NCBI GenBank assembly: GCA_027038175.1
Contig: JALVYB010000060.1
Span: 1-64,000 of the forward strand
Length of the DNA: 64,000 nucleotides
Direction: 5' to 3'
From: Caldifarciminota bacterium
Lineage (GTDB): Bacteria; Hydrothermota; Hydrothermia; UBA1063; CAJXJZ01
The position numbers were made by a program, and so were the translations under genes. Under the pieces are notes generated by a model. It saw only the letters and a list, made by a program, of their open reading frames with translations. It was not told the DNA's origin and made no database searches. Numbering within the stretch: the stretch's first letter is position 1; each line of letters begins with the position of its first letter. Positions 26,726 through 35,583 of the stretch are shown piece by piece.

Positions 26726-27584
26726 CAAAACAGGGTCCATAATCCTCCCGGAGGAAGTGCGCACACCTGTGCGCACTTTTCTCCATAAAATATCAGAAAA
26801 GTTACGAGAAGATTCTTTAAAAATAATCTTTGAAATTGAGGGAGGAAAATACATATTCTTCAAAACTACTGGCACACTACAATATCCTATCCCTCTATAT
26901 CCAGCTGTTGAAAGTTTTCTTGTAGATGCTTTAAGTAAAAATTTACAGTTTCCGCAGATTGGTACTGATGAATCTGGAAAGGGAGATGTATTTGGTCCTC
27001 TTGTCGTGGCTGGGGTAGTGGTTGAAAAAAATGACCTGAAAAAACTTATTGAACTTGGCATAAAAGACAGCAAAAAAATATCTGATAAAAATATCAATGC
27101 CGTCAAAAACGAGATATTGGGAAAATTCTTATACGAAGTGGTGTTAATCTCACCTGCAAAATACAACATGCTACACGACAGGATGCATAATGTTAACAGA
27201 ATACTCGCCTGGGCTCATTCAAGGGTAACAGAAAATCTGCTTTCCCGCAAAAACGTATCCCTGATTATTGTAGACAAATTTGCTGACATCGAATTTATCA
27301 AGAGTTTTCTCTTTGAGAAGGGCAAAACTCAAAACTTTATCATCGAACCAAAAGCCGAAAGATATCTCTCCACAGCACTTGCCTCAATAATTGCCCGCAT
27401 ATATTTTCTCGATTATATGAATAAAATGGAGAAAAAATATAATATGCATTTCCCGCACGGTGCAGGACATGAGGCAGAAGAAGCCCTGAGAAAATTTATT
27501 GAAAAATACGGGGAATCATCTATAAACGAAGTCGCCAAATTACATTTTAAAAATGTAATTAAAATAAAAAGGGGAGGCAGATAA
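26715..27584 (+). CDS. rnhC: ribonuclease HIII
   Basis: A 289-residue RNase HIII that cuts RNA in RNA-DNA hybrids. It has an N-terminal TBP-like region (about 1-78) and the catalytic motif GTDESGKGDVFGP with Asp85 and Glu86; the SGKGD form marks HIII rather than HII. The ATG at 26715 overlaps the carboxypeptidase end and has no ribosome binding site, so translation may be coupled. GTG codons at 26757 and 26769 are alternative starts. A strong hairpin (26755-26780) lies within its first codons. Confidence 0.88.
   Translation: MVNNKTGSIILPEEVRTPVRTFLHKISEKLREDSLKIIFEIEGGKYIFFKTTGTLQYPIPLYPAVESFLVDALSKNLQFPQIGTDESGKGDVFGPLVVAGVVVEKNDLKKLIELGIKDSKKISDKNINAVKNEILGKFLYEVVLISPAKYNMLHDRMHNVNRILAWAHSRVTENLLSRKNVSLIIVDKFADIEFIKSFLFEKGKTQNFIIEPKAERYLSTALASIIARIYFLDYMNKMEKKYNMHFPHGAGHEAEEALRKFIEKYGESSINEVAKLHFKNVIKIKRGGR
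26755..26780 (+). terminator. hairpin with T-tract inside the rnhC 5' end
   Basis: Perfect 10-base inverted repeat (26755-26764 and 26769-26778) with loop ACCT, followed by a run of T then CTCC. It has the form of an intrinsic terminator for the carboxypeptidase mRNA. It lies about 40 bases into rnhC, where it encodes an EVRTPVRT segment, so it may attenuate rnhC instead. Confidence 0.5.
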
Positions 27585-27592
27585 CCGCCTCC
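27562..27592 (-). terminator. intrinsic terminator of pgk
   Basis: Read on the minus strand: GGAGGC (27592-27587), an 8-base loop, GCCTCC (27578-27573), then CC and a T-rich run. It lies in the 3' end of the convergent rnhC gene, so the two genes share this region. Confidence 0.55.
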
Positions 27593-27595
27593 AAA

Positions 27596-28774
27596 CTACT
27601 TAAGCGCTTTGATTCCCGGTAATTCAATACCTGCAAGGAACTCGAGCGTTGCCCCCCCTCCAGTAGAAACATGTGTGAAATCCTCATCTTTATATCCTGC
27701 AGCATGAATTGCAGATACAGTATCCCCTCCTCCAATCACCGTATGCGCAGCATTCTTTGTAGCATCCCTTACAGATTTTGCAACAGCGAACGTCCCTTTA
27801 CTTAGTTCATCCCTCTCAAACACTCCCATAGGACCATTCCAGAAAATGGTTTTCCCTTCAAGAATTTTATCTCCAAATATTTTGGCTGTTTTCTTCCCTA
27901 TATCAACGCCAATGTATCCATTCTCTATCTTTTCCTTTTCAGAAAGACCATCCAATGAATCAAAATCTTTCACAACAATATGGTCAACTGGCAAAAGGAA
28001 CTTTTCGGGATGTTGCGAGAGAAAATCATTTACTGTTTCGAAGTGTTTATCGTCAAAAATAGAGTTCCCGATTTCCTCGCCTTTTGCCTTCAAAAATGTA
28101 TACGCCATTCCCCCACCTATTATAAAAGTATCGGCTTTGTCAAGTAGATTCCTTATAATCCCTATTTTGTCTTTTACTTTTGCTCCACCCAATATGACAA
28201 TAAACGGATGGGAAGGAGCATCCAAAATCTCCGAAAGAACATGTACCTCCTTCTCAAGGAGAAAACCTGCTCCTTTTACATTGAAGTACTTTACCATTCC
28301 ATAGGTAGAAGCGTGGGCTCTGTGAGCTGTTCCAAAGGCATCGTTCACATAAACGTCAAACGGTTCTGCAAGTTTTTTCGCAAACTCTTCATCATTCTTT
28401 TCTTCACCCTCATGAAATCTCAAATTTTCAAGAAGTAAAACCTCTCCGTTTTTCAAAGACTCCACTTTACCCTTTACTTTATCCCCAACGCAATCATCCA
28501 CAAACTGAACCTCCCTGCCAAGAAGTTCTCCAAGTCTCTTTGCAACTGGAGCAAGTGAAAGTTCAGGTTTTTTCTTGCCCTTGGGCCTTCCAAGGTGAGA
28601 AGCAAGAGTAATTTTGGCCCCCTTTTCCATGAGATATTTAATTGTTGGAAGAGATTTCCTTATTCTCGTATCGTCCTTAACAGATCCATCCTCAAGAGGA
28701 ACATTAAAATCCACCCTCACGAATACATTCTTCCCTTCAAGCATATTCTGCGGGATAACTCTAAGAAGTTTCAT
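27596..28774 (-). CDS. pgk: phosphoglycerate kinase
   Basis: A 392-residue monofunctional Pgk, the glycolytic and gluconeogenic enzyme that interconverts 1,3-bisphosphoglycerate and 3-phosphoglycerate with ADP/ATP. Motifs: VRVDFNVPLEDG, SHLGRPKG, ENLRFHEGEE, VLGGAKVKDKI, WNGPMGVFE and GGGDTVSAI near the C-terminus. The frame is open further upstream, but the ATG at 28774 has AAAAGGAGG at ideal distance. It is not clustered with other glycolysis genes. It is convergent with rnhC and divergent from the ankyrin gene. Confidence 0.96.
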   Translation of the reverse strand: MKLLRVIPQNMLEGKNVFVRVDFNVPLEDGSVKDDTRIRKSLPTIKYLMEKGAKITLASHLGRPKGKKKPELSLAPVAKRLGELLGREVQFVDDCVGDKVKGKVESLKNGEVLLLENLRFHEGEEKNDEEFAKKLAEPFDVYVNDAFGTAHRAHASTYGMVKYFNVKGAGFLLEKEVHVLSEILDAPSHPFIVILGGAKVKDKIGIIRNLLDKADTFIIGGGMAYTFLKAKGEEIGNSIFDDKHFETVNDFLSQHPEKFLLPVDHIVVKDFDSLDGLSEKEKIENGYIGVDIGKKTAKIFGDKILEGKTIFWNGPMGVFERDELSKGTFAVAKSVRDATKNAAHTVIGGGDTVSAIHAAGYKDEDFTHVSTGGGATLEFLAGIELPGIKALK

Positions 28775-28799
28775 CTCTGACCTCCTTTTGATGTTAAAG

Positions 28800-28828
28800 A
28801 TTATACATTTACACGTATGGATAAGAAA
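28800..28828 (-). promoter_or_regulatory. pgk promoter
   Basis: On the minus strand a perfect TATAAT (28805-28800) lies about 26 bases upstream of the ATG. The -35 candidate is weak (TTTCTT or TTCTTA). It is back to back with the consensus promoter of the ankyrin gene. Confidence 0.5.
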
Positions 28829-28856
28829 GAGACTTTCTCTTACGAAAGAAAATACC

Positions 28857-28885
28857 TTGACAAAACAATTTTTCATTACTATAAT
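28857..28885 (+). promoter_or_regulatory. consensus promoter of the ankyrin-repeat gene
   Basis: Perfect TTGACA (28857-28862), a 17-base spacer and a perfect TATAAT (28880-28885): the best promoter in the window. Transcription would start near 28892, with GGAG just before the ATG at 28910. This suggests strong constitutive expression of the large secreted protein. Confidence 0.85.
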
Positions 28886-28909
28886 ATATGTGTACTGGAG
28901 TAAAATGGC

Positions 28910-31900
28910 ATGCAAAAAATCAAATACTTGCTTCTAATTATTATACTACTTTTGCCCGTATATCTTCAATCTCACCCACTTTTCGATGCAATAAAATCGC
29001 ATGATTTAAACAGAGTGAAAGAACTCGTTGACATTGGTCAGGATGTAAACATATCTTCCTTTGTCAATAATTCACAATTTACCCCCCTGGGGTATGCTGC
29101 AAAGCTGGGATATCTGGATATTGTAAAATTCCTGGTGCAACACGGCGCCAAAGTTAATCAAATGACTTATAAGAAACTTACTCCACTACACTTTGCTGTA
29201 TTATATAACCATTTAGATATTGCAAAATACCTTGTAGAACACGGTGCTGATATCAATATAGTCGACGATTGGAAACACACTCCCTTATGCATAGCAATAG
29301 AAAAGAACTACACTGAAATTGCTAAATACCTCATTGAAAATGGAAATAGATTCAATATCGAAGAGTGTATGTACTCCATAGTAAAGAACAATAACATGTC
29401 AATACTGAAAGCCCTTATAAAAGCAGGGTTCGATATAAACTACAAAAACTCAAAAAAGAAGACCCTCTTACATTACGCAGCCTCATATGGCAATTTAAAA
29501 ATGGCCAAATACCTTATCTTACATGGAGCCAAAATCAATATTAAAGATATCCACGGACTTACCCCACTTGATTATGCAGTACAGTACAGACATCTTGAAA
29601 TAGTGAAATTGCTACTGAACACCGGATATAAATTCAAAGAAAAAGAGAATTCTTCTGAACTGGATGCCCCGCTGAAATTTGCATGTACACACGGATATTT
29701 AGATATTGTAAAACTCCTTGTTGAACATGGAGCAAATGTAAACGCATTAAGTTCGGAATCACGTACACCTTTATCGTACGCCACGGAACATGGGCACTTA
29801 CAAATTGTAAAATATCTTCTGGAAAAAGGAGCAAGGCTCACTGATGAAGACCTGTTCACTGCAGTGAAATACAACCATCCACAATTGGTGAAGTTTTTCT
29901 TATCCAGAGGAATAAATCCAAATATAGAAAGCTCTACATTCGTAGGTATGACACCTCTACACTTCGCCGCTTCCAATGGTAACTTGCAAATTGTAAAGAT
30001 TTTAATCGATGCAGGAGCGAACATAAACAATAAAAACGCGGTGGGAGAGACGCCTCTACACTTTGCGGCCCAAAAAGGACATATAGAAGTAATTAAATAC
30101 CTTATAGAAAAAGGAGCAAATGTAAATGCACAAACTTCATATAGTGAGACTCCACTTCACTATGCAGTACAAGAAGGACATATAGAAGCAGTCAAATACC
30201 TTGTCGAAATGGGAGCCAATATAAATGCTCGTACCCTTTCAGGTGAAACTCCTCTTCATATAGCAGTGAGATATAAGCAGGAAAAAATTGTCAGATTTCT
30301 CGTAGAACATGGAGCCTATGTGAATATAAAAGACAAAAAGGGATTTTTCCCAATAGATTATGCCACAAGTCTTGGCGATGAAAAAACCGCAAAATATCTA
30401 TTAGAACATGGTAGCGTGACAACTTACATCATAACAGCCACCTTCTTTGGGAAATACAATATGGTGAAAAGACTTATCAAAAAAGACCCTGAAAGTTTAA
30501 ATAAAACCGATTGGGAAGGCAGGTCACTACTTCAGATAGCACTTATTAGAGGATATCCTAAAATTGCAATTCTGCTTATAAAACATGGAGCGGATGTAAA
30601 CCATAAAGACGGATATGGAAATACACCTTTACACTATGCAGTTAAGAACGGATACACAGATATAGTAAAACTCTTAATCAAAAAAGGCGCAAATGTGGAT
30701 GTAATGAATAAAGCAAGGAGGGTCCCTCTACATATTGCGGCAATGGAAAAGTCCACAGAGATGATAAAAATCCTGCTAAAACACGTCACAGATATAGATG
30801 TTGTTGACTATACAGGCAAGACACCTCTATATTATGCCATTGATAGAGATTGTCTACCAGTTGTAAAACTCCTTGTGGAGGCCGGGAGTGATATAAATAT
30901 CTGGAGTGGCTTTAGCATATATCCACCTTTTCATAAATCTTCACCGCTGGTATATGCAGTAGCCAAGAATCGCTATGAAATTGCTAAATATCTTGTCAAC
31001 TCAGGGAGAAAAATTTCTTTATCTTCTTACAATGAAGCCCTGTTCTTTGCTGTGAAAAATAACAACTCCAAAATGGTAAACCTGCTTCTTCCAAAAATTT
31101 CATACATAGACGAGAACCTCCATATATTATCCACCGCCGTTTCCAACAATAATGTGGAGATAACAAGAGCCCTTATGTCAAAAGGACTCCGTGCAACGGA
31201 CTATTCCCTCTGTATGAGTACAGATAACCCTGAAATACTTAAACTCCTTGAATACTGTGAAAGTACGCCCCTCCACATTGCTGTATTAAAAAAAGACACT
31301 GCAAAAGTAAAAGAACTCGTGGAGAGTGGTTTCGATGTGAATAAAACGGATAGTTTCGGGAATACACCCCTATGCCTGGCTGCTGCCCGGAATGACAGTG
31401 TTTTGGTTCCCCTCCTTTTAAAATATGGAGCCGATCCAAAAGATGGTTGTGCTGATCCAAATTACAAGTATTTATGCGCCACTCCCTGTGATCTGACGAA
31501 TGATTATACAATACGAAAAATGCTTGGGTTCTGTGGAAAAGCATTGTTTTTTGCAGTTGAAAGAGGAGACCTAAATGAAGTTAAAAGGCTTGTAAGCAAT
31601 GGGGCAGACGTGAATCAGGTAGACAACTATTGTACAACTCCTTTATTTTACGCCGTATCTTCGGGTTATACTAAAATCGTAAAATACCTCGTTGATAAAG
31701 GAGCCAATGTTAACTTTGTAGCAGAAGACGAAGACGGTGTTTCGTGGCCATTACTCCACGAAGCAGCAGAGAAGGGCAACATTGAAATTATCAAATATCT
31801 CGTGAAACATGGAGCCAAAGTGGATATAATGGACGATAGTTTTGACACGCCGTGTGATGTAGCAAAGAAGCCCGAAATATGGGAAGCACTAAACTATTGT

Positions 31901-32164
31901 GGATACCCGCCTCTCAATTTATTTGCCAAAAAAGGTTACCTTGCTGGAATTAAAAACCTGATAAACAAAGGCATAAATGTCAATCAAAAGGACAAATACG
32001 GGAGGACTCCTTTACACTGGGCGGTAATAAAACATCAAATCGATGTCGTTAAATATCTTATGGAGCATAACGCAAACCCTGCAATAAAAGATATTAATGG
32101 AAAAACACCCTGTGATTTCACTTACGACGAACATATTCTCAGAATGCTTCGTTATTGCAAATAA
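28910..32164 (+). CDS. large secreted ankyrin-repeat protein
   Basis: A 1084-residue protein with a signal peptide (about 1-21). The rest is almost entirely ankyrin repeats, about 30 units of about 33 residues with the TPLHxAxxxG and IVKxLxxxGAxxN signatures. It has no enzymatic domain and no obvious anchor or sorting domain, so it is probably periplasmic or extracellular and acts by protein binding. The C-terminal third has a special pattern: four Cys pairs of exact spacing C-x14-C (768/783, 860/875, 982/997, 1068/1083), three of them starting TPCD and three reading FC or YC followed by G or E. These may be disulfides. It has its own consensus promoter. Confidence 0.92.
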   Translation: MQKIKYLLLIIILLLPVYLQSHPLFDAIKSHDLNRVKELVDIGQDVNISSFVNNSQFTPLGYAAKLGYLDIVKFLVQHGAKVNQMTYKKLTPLHFAVLYNHLDIAKYLVEHGADINIVDDWKHTPLCIAIEKNYTEIAKYLIENGNRFNIEECMYSIVKNNNMSILKALIKAGFDINYKNSKKKTLLHYAASYGNLKMAKYLILHGAKINIKDIHGLTPLDYAVQYRHLEIVKLLLNTGYKFKEKENSSELDAPLKFACTHGYLDIVKLLVEHGANVNALSSESRTPLSYATEHGHLQIVKYLLEKGARLTDEDLFTAVKYNHPQLVKFFLSRGINPNIESSTFVGMTPLHFAASNGNLQIVKILIDAGANINNKNAVGETPLHFAAQKGHIEVIKYLIEKGANVNAQTSYSETPLHYAVQEGHIEAVKYLVEMGANINARTLSGETPLHIAVRYKQEKIVRFLVEHGAYVNIKDKKGFFPIDYATSLGDEKTAKYLLEHGSVTTYIITATFFGKYNMVKRLIKKDPESLNKTDWEGRSLLQIALIRGYPKIAILLIKHGADVNHKDGYGNTPLHYAVKNGYTDIVKLLIKKGANVDVMNKARRVPLHIAAMEKSTEMIKILLKHVTDIDVVDYTGKTPLYYAIDRDCLPVVKLLVEAGSDINIWSGFSIYPPFHKSSPLVYAVAKNRYEIAKYLVNSGRKISLSSYNEALFFAVKNNNSKMVNLLLPKISYIDENLHILSTAVSNNNVEITRALMSKGLRATDYSLCMSTDNPEILKLLEYCESTPLHIAVLKKDTAKVKELVESGFDVNKTDSFGNTPLCLAAARNDSVLVPLLLKYGADPKDGCADPNYKYLCATPCDLTNDYTIRKMLGFCGKALFFAVERGDLNEVKRLVSNGADVNQVDNYCTTPLFYAVSSGYTKIVKYLVDKGANVNFVAEDEDGVSWPLLHEAAEKGNIEIIKYLVKHGAKVDIMDDSFDTPCDVAKKPEIWEALNYCGYPPLNLFAKKGYLAGIKNLINKGINVNQKDKYGRTPLHWAVIKHQIDVVKYLMEHNANPAIKDINGKTPCDFTYDEHILRMLRYCK

Positions 32165-32205
32165 CACAAGTTTATAAGATATTCACCACTTTACAGGGTG
32201 AACAT

Positions 32206-32234
32206 TTGTCTGGCTATCTACCCAATTGTAAAAT
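32206..32234 (+). promoter_or_regulatory. probable promoter of the glycosyltransferase gene
   Basis: TTGTCT (32206-32211), 17 bases, TAAAAT (32229-32234). The start would fall near 32241, only about 8 bases before the ATG, and no ribosome binding site is present. The mRNA may be nearly leaderless. Confidence 0.45.
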
Positions 32235-32248
32235 CATAGCATCTATTA

Positions 32249-33322
32249 ATGAGATACTCAAAAAATGCATCTATAGTTGTCAATGCCCGGTTTTTGACAC
32301 AGAAAATTACCGGGACACAGAGATTTGCCATTGAAATTTCAAAAAGACTTAAAAAATTACTTCCATCTGTAAAATTTGTGGCTCCTCACAACATCCTTCA
32401 TAAAGACCTTGCAGAAGAACTTGAAACAAATGTGATTGGAAATACCACCTCTCATCTATGGGAACAGATAACCCTTCCCAGATACCTCAAAGCAGCAGGA
32501 AACCCAATTTTAATAAACCTCGTAAATACAGCACCTCTTTTCTATAAAAAGCAGATTGTCACCATACACGACCTTGCGTTTTTGAGGAATCCGAAATGGT
32601 TCTCAAAAACATTCTATTTGTACTATAGATTTCTCATACCTAAAATTGTGAAAAATTCTCAAAAAATCCTCACGGTAAGTTATTTTTCAAAGAACGAGAT
32701 TATGGAACTCCTTCACATCCCTCAGACTAAGATAGAGGTAATATACAATGCAGTTGATGTGAAATTTCATTTTAATCCAAATGCTAAAAAGAAAAAATAC
32801 ATTTTAACAGTTTCCTCAATTGATCCCAGAAAAAACCTCAAAAACCTTATACTGGCATACAAAAAATTGAGTCCAAAAGATTACAAACTTATTATAGCTG
32901 GTTCTAAAAATAAAATTTTCAATAATACCGATTTCAGAGAAGCAATAAATGGGGTACCCGGTATAGAGTTTACAGGTCATGTTAATGACAAAAAATTGGT
33001 CAAGCTATATCAGGAAGCCACATTGTTTGTGTTTCCCTCACTGTACGAGGGATTTGGGCTTCCTCCACTTGAAGCCATGGCATGTGGCACTCCTGTTATA
33101 GTTTCAAAGACTGCAAGTCTACCAGAAGTTTGCGGCGACGCTGCTTATTACGTGGATCCCCATGATCCGGATAATATTGCCAAAGGGATTAAAGATGTAT
33201 TGTACAACAAAGAACTCCAGAATCAACTTATTGCAAAAGGTTTTGCGAGAGTAAAAATGTTTGAATGGAAAAACTCTGTAGAAAAATTACTCAAGATAAT
33301 TAATGAATTACCTGATACCTGA
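32249..33322 (+). CDS. GT4-family glycosyltransferase
   Basis: A 357-residue GT-B glycosyltransferase of family 4. The acceptor domain is N-terminal ([22 protein letters not shown]). The nucleotide-sugar domain carries [13 protein letters not shown], the [25 protein letters not shown] motif split by its glutamates, and [13 protein letters not shown]. Such enzymes add hexoses or mannose to lipopolysaccharide, capsule or glycoprotein glycans. No ribosome binding site is seen before the ATG. kdsB lies nearby, consistent with surface glycan work; the exact sugar is unknown. Confidence 0.9.
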   Translation: MRYSKNASIVVNARFLTQKITGTQRFAIEISKRLKKLLPSVKFVAPHNILHKDLAEELETNVIGNTTSHLWEQITLPRYLKAAGNPILINLVNTAPLFYKKQIVTIHDLAFLRNPKWFSKTFYLYYRFLIPKIVKNSQKILTVSYFSKNEIMELLHIPQTKIEVIYNAVDVKFHFNPNAKKKKYILTVSSIDPRKNLKNLILAYKKLSPKDYKLIIAGSKNKIFNNTDFREAINGVPGIEFTGHVNDKKLVKLYQEATLFVFPSLYEGFGLPPLEAMACGTPVIVSKTASLPEVCGDAAYYVDPHDPDNIAKGIKDVLYNKELQNQLIAKGFARVKMFEWKNSVEKLLKIINELPDT

Positions 33323-33329
33323 CCATGCC

Positions 33330-33358
33330 TTGACTTTTCGCTTTGCCTATTTTATAAT
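33330..33358 (+). promoter_or_regulatory. tRNA-Asp promoter
   Basis: TTGACT (33330-33335), 17 bases, perfect TATAAT (33353-33358), 14 bases upstream of the mature tRNA 5' end. Confidence 0.8.
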
Positions 33359-33372
33359 ATTACACACAACGC

Positions 33373-33447
33373 GGGGCCGTAGTTCAGTCCGGTTAGAACG
33401 CCGGCCTGTCACGCCGGAGGTCGCGAGTTCGAGTCTCGTCGGCCCCG
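33373..33447 (+). tRNA. tRNA-Asp (GTC)
   Basis: A 75-base cloverleaf: acceptor GGGGCCG with CGGCCCC, D arm GTTC/GAAC, anticodon stem CCGGC/GCCGG around loop CTGTCAC (anticodon GTC at 33408-33410), T arm GCGAG-TTCGAGT-CTCGT, discriminator G73. CCA is not encoded, so the CCA enzyme at 53334 is needed. The stems are nearly all G-C, suggesting growth at high temperature. Confidence 0.97.
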
Positions 33448-33458
33448 CTTAAAAAGTT

Positions 33459-33914
33459 ATGAACATTATTACTGCCATTATACTTTCCATAACACCTGGT
33501 TCAATTGGGGCAGGATTTGTTCTTGGCCAGCCCACAGGTCTTTCTTTTTCATACATAGTCTCACACCAGAACTACTCCCAATTTGCATTGGCCTGGGCAA
33601 TTCCCGGACGATTTCACATAAACGGGGATTTCCTCTTTCAGTGGGACCTTGAAGCAAATGAAGAGGATTTTGAAATAGAACTTCCTGGAAGATTCGCTTT
33701 CTACGCTGGTCCAGGAGTAAGTTTCGAATTAGATGCCAATTCCACAAGTTATGTGGGATTTAAAGTTGACCTGGGATTGAGATACGAATTTAAAGGCACA
33801 CCTATAGATGTATTTGTTGAAGTAGACCCAGGAGTAAGACTTTTACCCAATACCACTTCCTTCATGGAAGGGGGAATAGGAGGCAGATTTTATTTCTTCA
33901 GGTCTCGTAAATAG
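33459..33914 (+). CDS. small secreted outer-membrane-like beta protein
   Basis: A 151-residue protein with a short N-terminal hydrophobic signal region, then alternating amphipathic beta strands. It ends in GGIGGRFYFF plus a short basic tail, resembling a small eight-stranded outer membrane barrel. I recognise no specific family. It starts 11 bases after the end of tRNA-Asp without a ribosome binding site, so it is probably co-transcribed from the tRNA promoter and released by tRNA 3' processing. Confidence 0.65.
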   Translation: MNIITAIILSITPGSIGAGFVLGQPTGLSFSYIVSHQNYSQFALAWAIPGRFHINGDFLFQWDLEANEEDFEIELPGRFAFYAGPGVSFELDANSTSYVGFKVDLGLRYEFKGTPIDVFVEVDPGVRLLPNTTSFMEGGIGGRFYFFRSRK

Positions 33915-33938
33915 GCAAACTACTTTTGAAATATTCCA

Positions 33939-34679
33939 ATGAATAGTACCTTATGTGTCATTCCCGCTCGATTTGCATCTACAAGACTACCGGGAAAACC
34001 CCTCCTTTTACTTAAAGACATTCCAATAGTGATGTGGGTTTATAGAGCTGCTCTTAATAGCGAAGTATTTGACAGAGTCATTGTGGCAACAGATGATGAG
34101 CGTATAAAAAACACGGTTGAAAAATATGGTGGAGAAGCCATTCTCACTGCAAGAGAACATAAAACCGGGACGGACAGGGTATGGGAGGTAGCATCCACGA
34201 CAAACCACGATATTGTGGTAAACCTGCAGGGAGATGAGCCCTTTATAAAACCAGAAATATTAAAGAAACTTGTAGAAACCTTAGCCTCTTCTCCTGAGGC
34301 TGATATTGCGACACCTATTAGAAAAGCCAGAGAGATTGATGAAATCACTTCCAAATCAACAGCGAAAGTTGTGTTTAACAGGGATAATTTTGCGCTGTAT
34401 TTTTCAAGAGCTCCTATACCATACCCAAGAGACCACCAAATACACCCTGAGAATTACTATATACATATTGGTATTTACGCTTACAGGAGAAGGGCTTTAG
34501 GACATTTTGTGAAATTAGAATCTCCCTCAATAGAGAATCTTGAGTCTCTTGAACAGTTGCGTGCACTTTATCACGGACTTAGAATTAAAGTTGTCCCGGT
34601 AGAGTATTTTGGGGTATCTATAGATACCCCTGAAGACTACCAGCGGGCACAAAAATTGGTAGGGGGTAATTATGATTAA
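33939..34679 (+). CDS. kdsB: 3-deoxy-manno-octulosonate cytidylyltransferase
   Basis: A 246-residue CMP-Kdo synthetase. It activates Kdo with CTP for the inner core of lipopolysaccharide, so this organism has an outer membrane with LPS. Motifs: CVIPARFASTRLPGKPL at the N-terminus, IVATDDERI, HKTGTDRVWEVA, NLQGDEPFI and ESLEQLRAL near the C-terminus. The length is normal. There is no clear ribosome binding site. It overlaps the next gene by eight bases. Confidence 0.95.
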   Translation: MNSTLCVIPARFASTRLPGKPLLLLKDIPIVMWVYRAALNSEVFDRVIVATDDERIKNTVEKYGGEAILTAREHKTGTDRVWEVASTTNHDIVVNLQGDEPFIKPEILKKLVETLASSPEADIATPIRKAREIDEITSKSTAKVVFNRDNFALYFSRAPIPYPRDHQIHPENYYIHIGIYAYRRRALGHFVKLESPSIENLESLEQLRALYHGLRIKVVPVEYFGVSIDTPEDYQRAQKLVGGNYD

Positions 34680-35583
34680 TGTACAGGAAATAGTAAAGGC
34701 TCTTGACATAGAGGGAGCAAGAGAAGTAATACTTGCAGCAGGAGCAAAACCTGCTGTTAAGTTAAAAAGAGGGATAGAGTTTTTCAATTCAGCGAGGGTA
34801 AAGCCAGATGAAGTAAAAAGTATTTTACTTAATCTTAAGCAGCGTTCAAAACTCGTGAACCAACCACTCGGAACAAAGGGTAACTTCTCCGTGGGTATTC
34901 CAGGTGTGGGAAGACTTCAGGTATTTTACTCTGTACAGAGAGGTTCATATATGATTGCTGTTAAAAAAGTTAAAGATACGCCGCCATTTTTGAGGGAACT
35001 ACTTGCCAATCCCCTTGACAGAGATAATATTCTTTCTGTGTTCCATGATCCCGTAGGTTTTATACTTATCCAGGCTTCATCCGAAACAATTATACATGAT
35101 TTCATATCATCTATTCTGACCTATCTTTCGAAATATAGCAAATTTGTTATACTCACTGTAGAGGATCCCATAACTTATACATTAAGACATGAACAATCTC
35201 TAATCCTTCAGACCGAGGTTGGACAGGATATAGAAGACATTAAGGATGGACTTAAAGTTGCACAGTTTATTAATCCTGATATTCTTTACGTTTCAAAAAT
35301 AACAACTCCTGAAGAACTCTCTGAACTTCTTTCGCTTATTGAAAGAGGGAATATGGTAATATTACCTGTAATATCAGCAAATCTTGAAGCCGCACTACTT
35401 TCCCTTGAGCGAGTATCCGATGATCCCATGCTCCTGAGGAATACACTGGCCTTTTTCTTAAGGACATGTTTCCAGTTGGAGGAAACAGAAATGAATAAGA
35501 TGCACGTGAAAATAACGCATATAACACCCGAATGTAAAGATTTTATTAGAAACGGAGAGTACGGGAAACTTCCAAATGGGTAA
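34672..35583 (+). CDS. PilT/PilB-like protein lacking nucleotide-binding motifs
   Basis: A 303-residue protein with the fold pattern of type IV pilus retraction ATPases. It has a PAS-like N-domain, an Asp-box-like VEDPITYTLRHEQSLILQTEVGQD split across 163-186 as in PilT, and downstream segments matching PilT order. The Walker A position (about 134-142) reads QASSETIIH instead of GPTGSGKST. The Walker B area (PDILYVSKI, 202-210) lacks the GE of VGEMRD, and the His-box histidine is absent. I predict no ATPase activity. It overlaps kdsB and thrC by eight bases each. A role as a modulatory partner of a true PilT is inference. Confidence 0.72.
   Translation: MINVQEIVKALDIEGAREVILAAGAKPAVKLKRGIEFFNSARVKPDEVKSILLNLKQRSKLVNQPLGTKGNFSVGIPGVGRLQVFYSVQRGSYMIAVKKVKDTPPFLRELLANPLDRDNILSVFHDPVGFILIQASSETIIHDFISSILTYLSKYSKFVILTVEDPITYTLRHEQSLILQTEVGQDIEDIKDGLKVAQFINPDILYVSKITTPEELSELLSLIERGNMVILPVISANLEAALLSLERVSDDPMLLRNTLAFFLRTCFQLEETEMNKMHVKITHITPECKDFIRNGEYGKLPNG

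Noticed and set aside
27543-27566. AT-rich 23-base palindrome in the rnhC 3' end
   Set aside because: It is within conserved codons (KLHFKNVIK), has weak A-T stems and no terminal T-tract; likely codon-driven.
28910-32164. Dense short repeats that could be mistaken for a CRISPR or tandem DNA array
   Set aside because: The repeats are at protein level (ankyrin units of about 99 bases) with diverged DNA; there are no identical repeats with unique spacers and no cas genes.
32183-32203. Small inverted repeat TTCACC/GGTGAA after the ankyrin gene
   Set aside because: Only six base pairs and no T-tract; neither a convincing terminator nor a proven operator.
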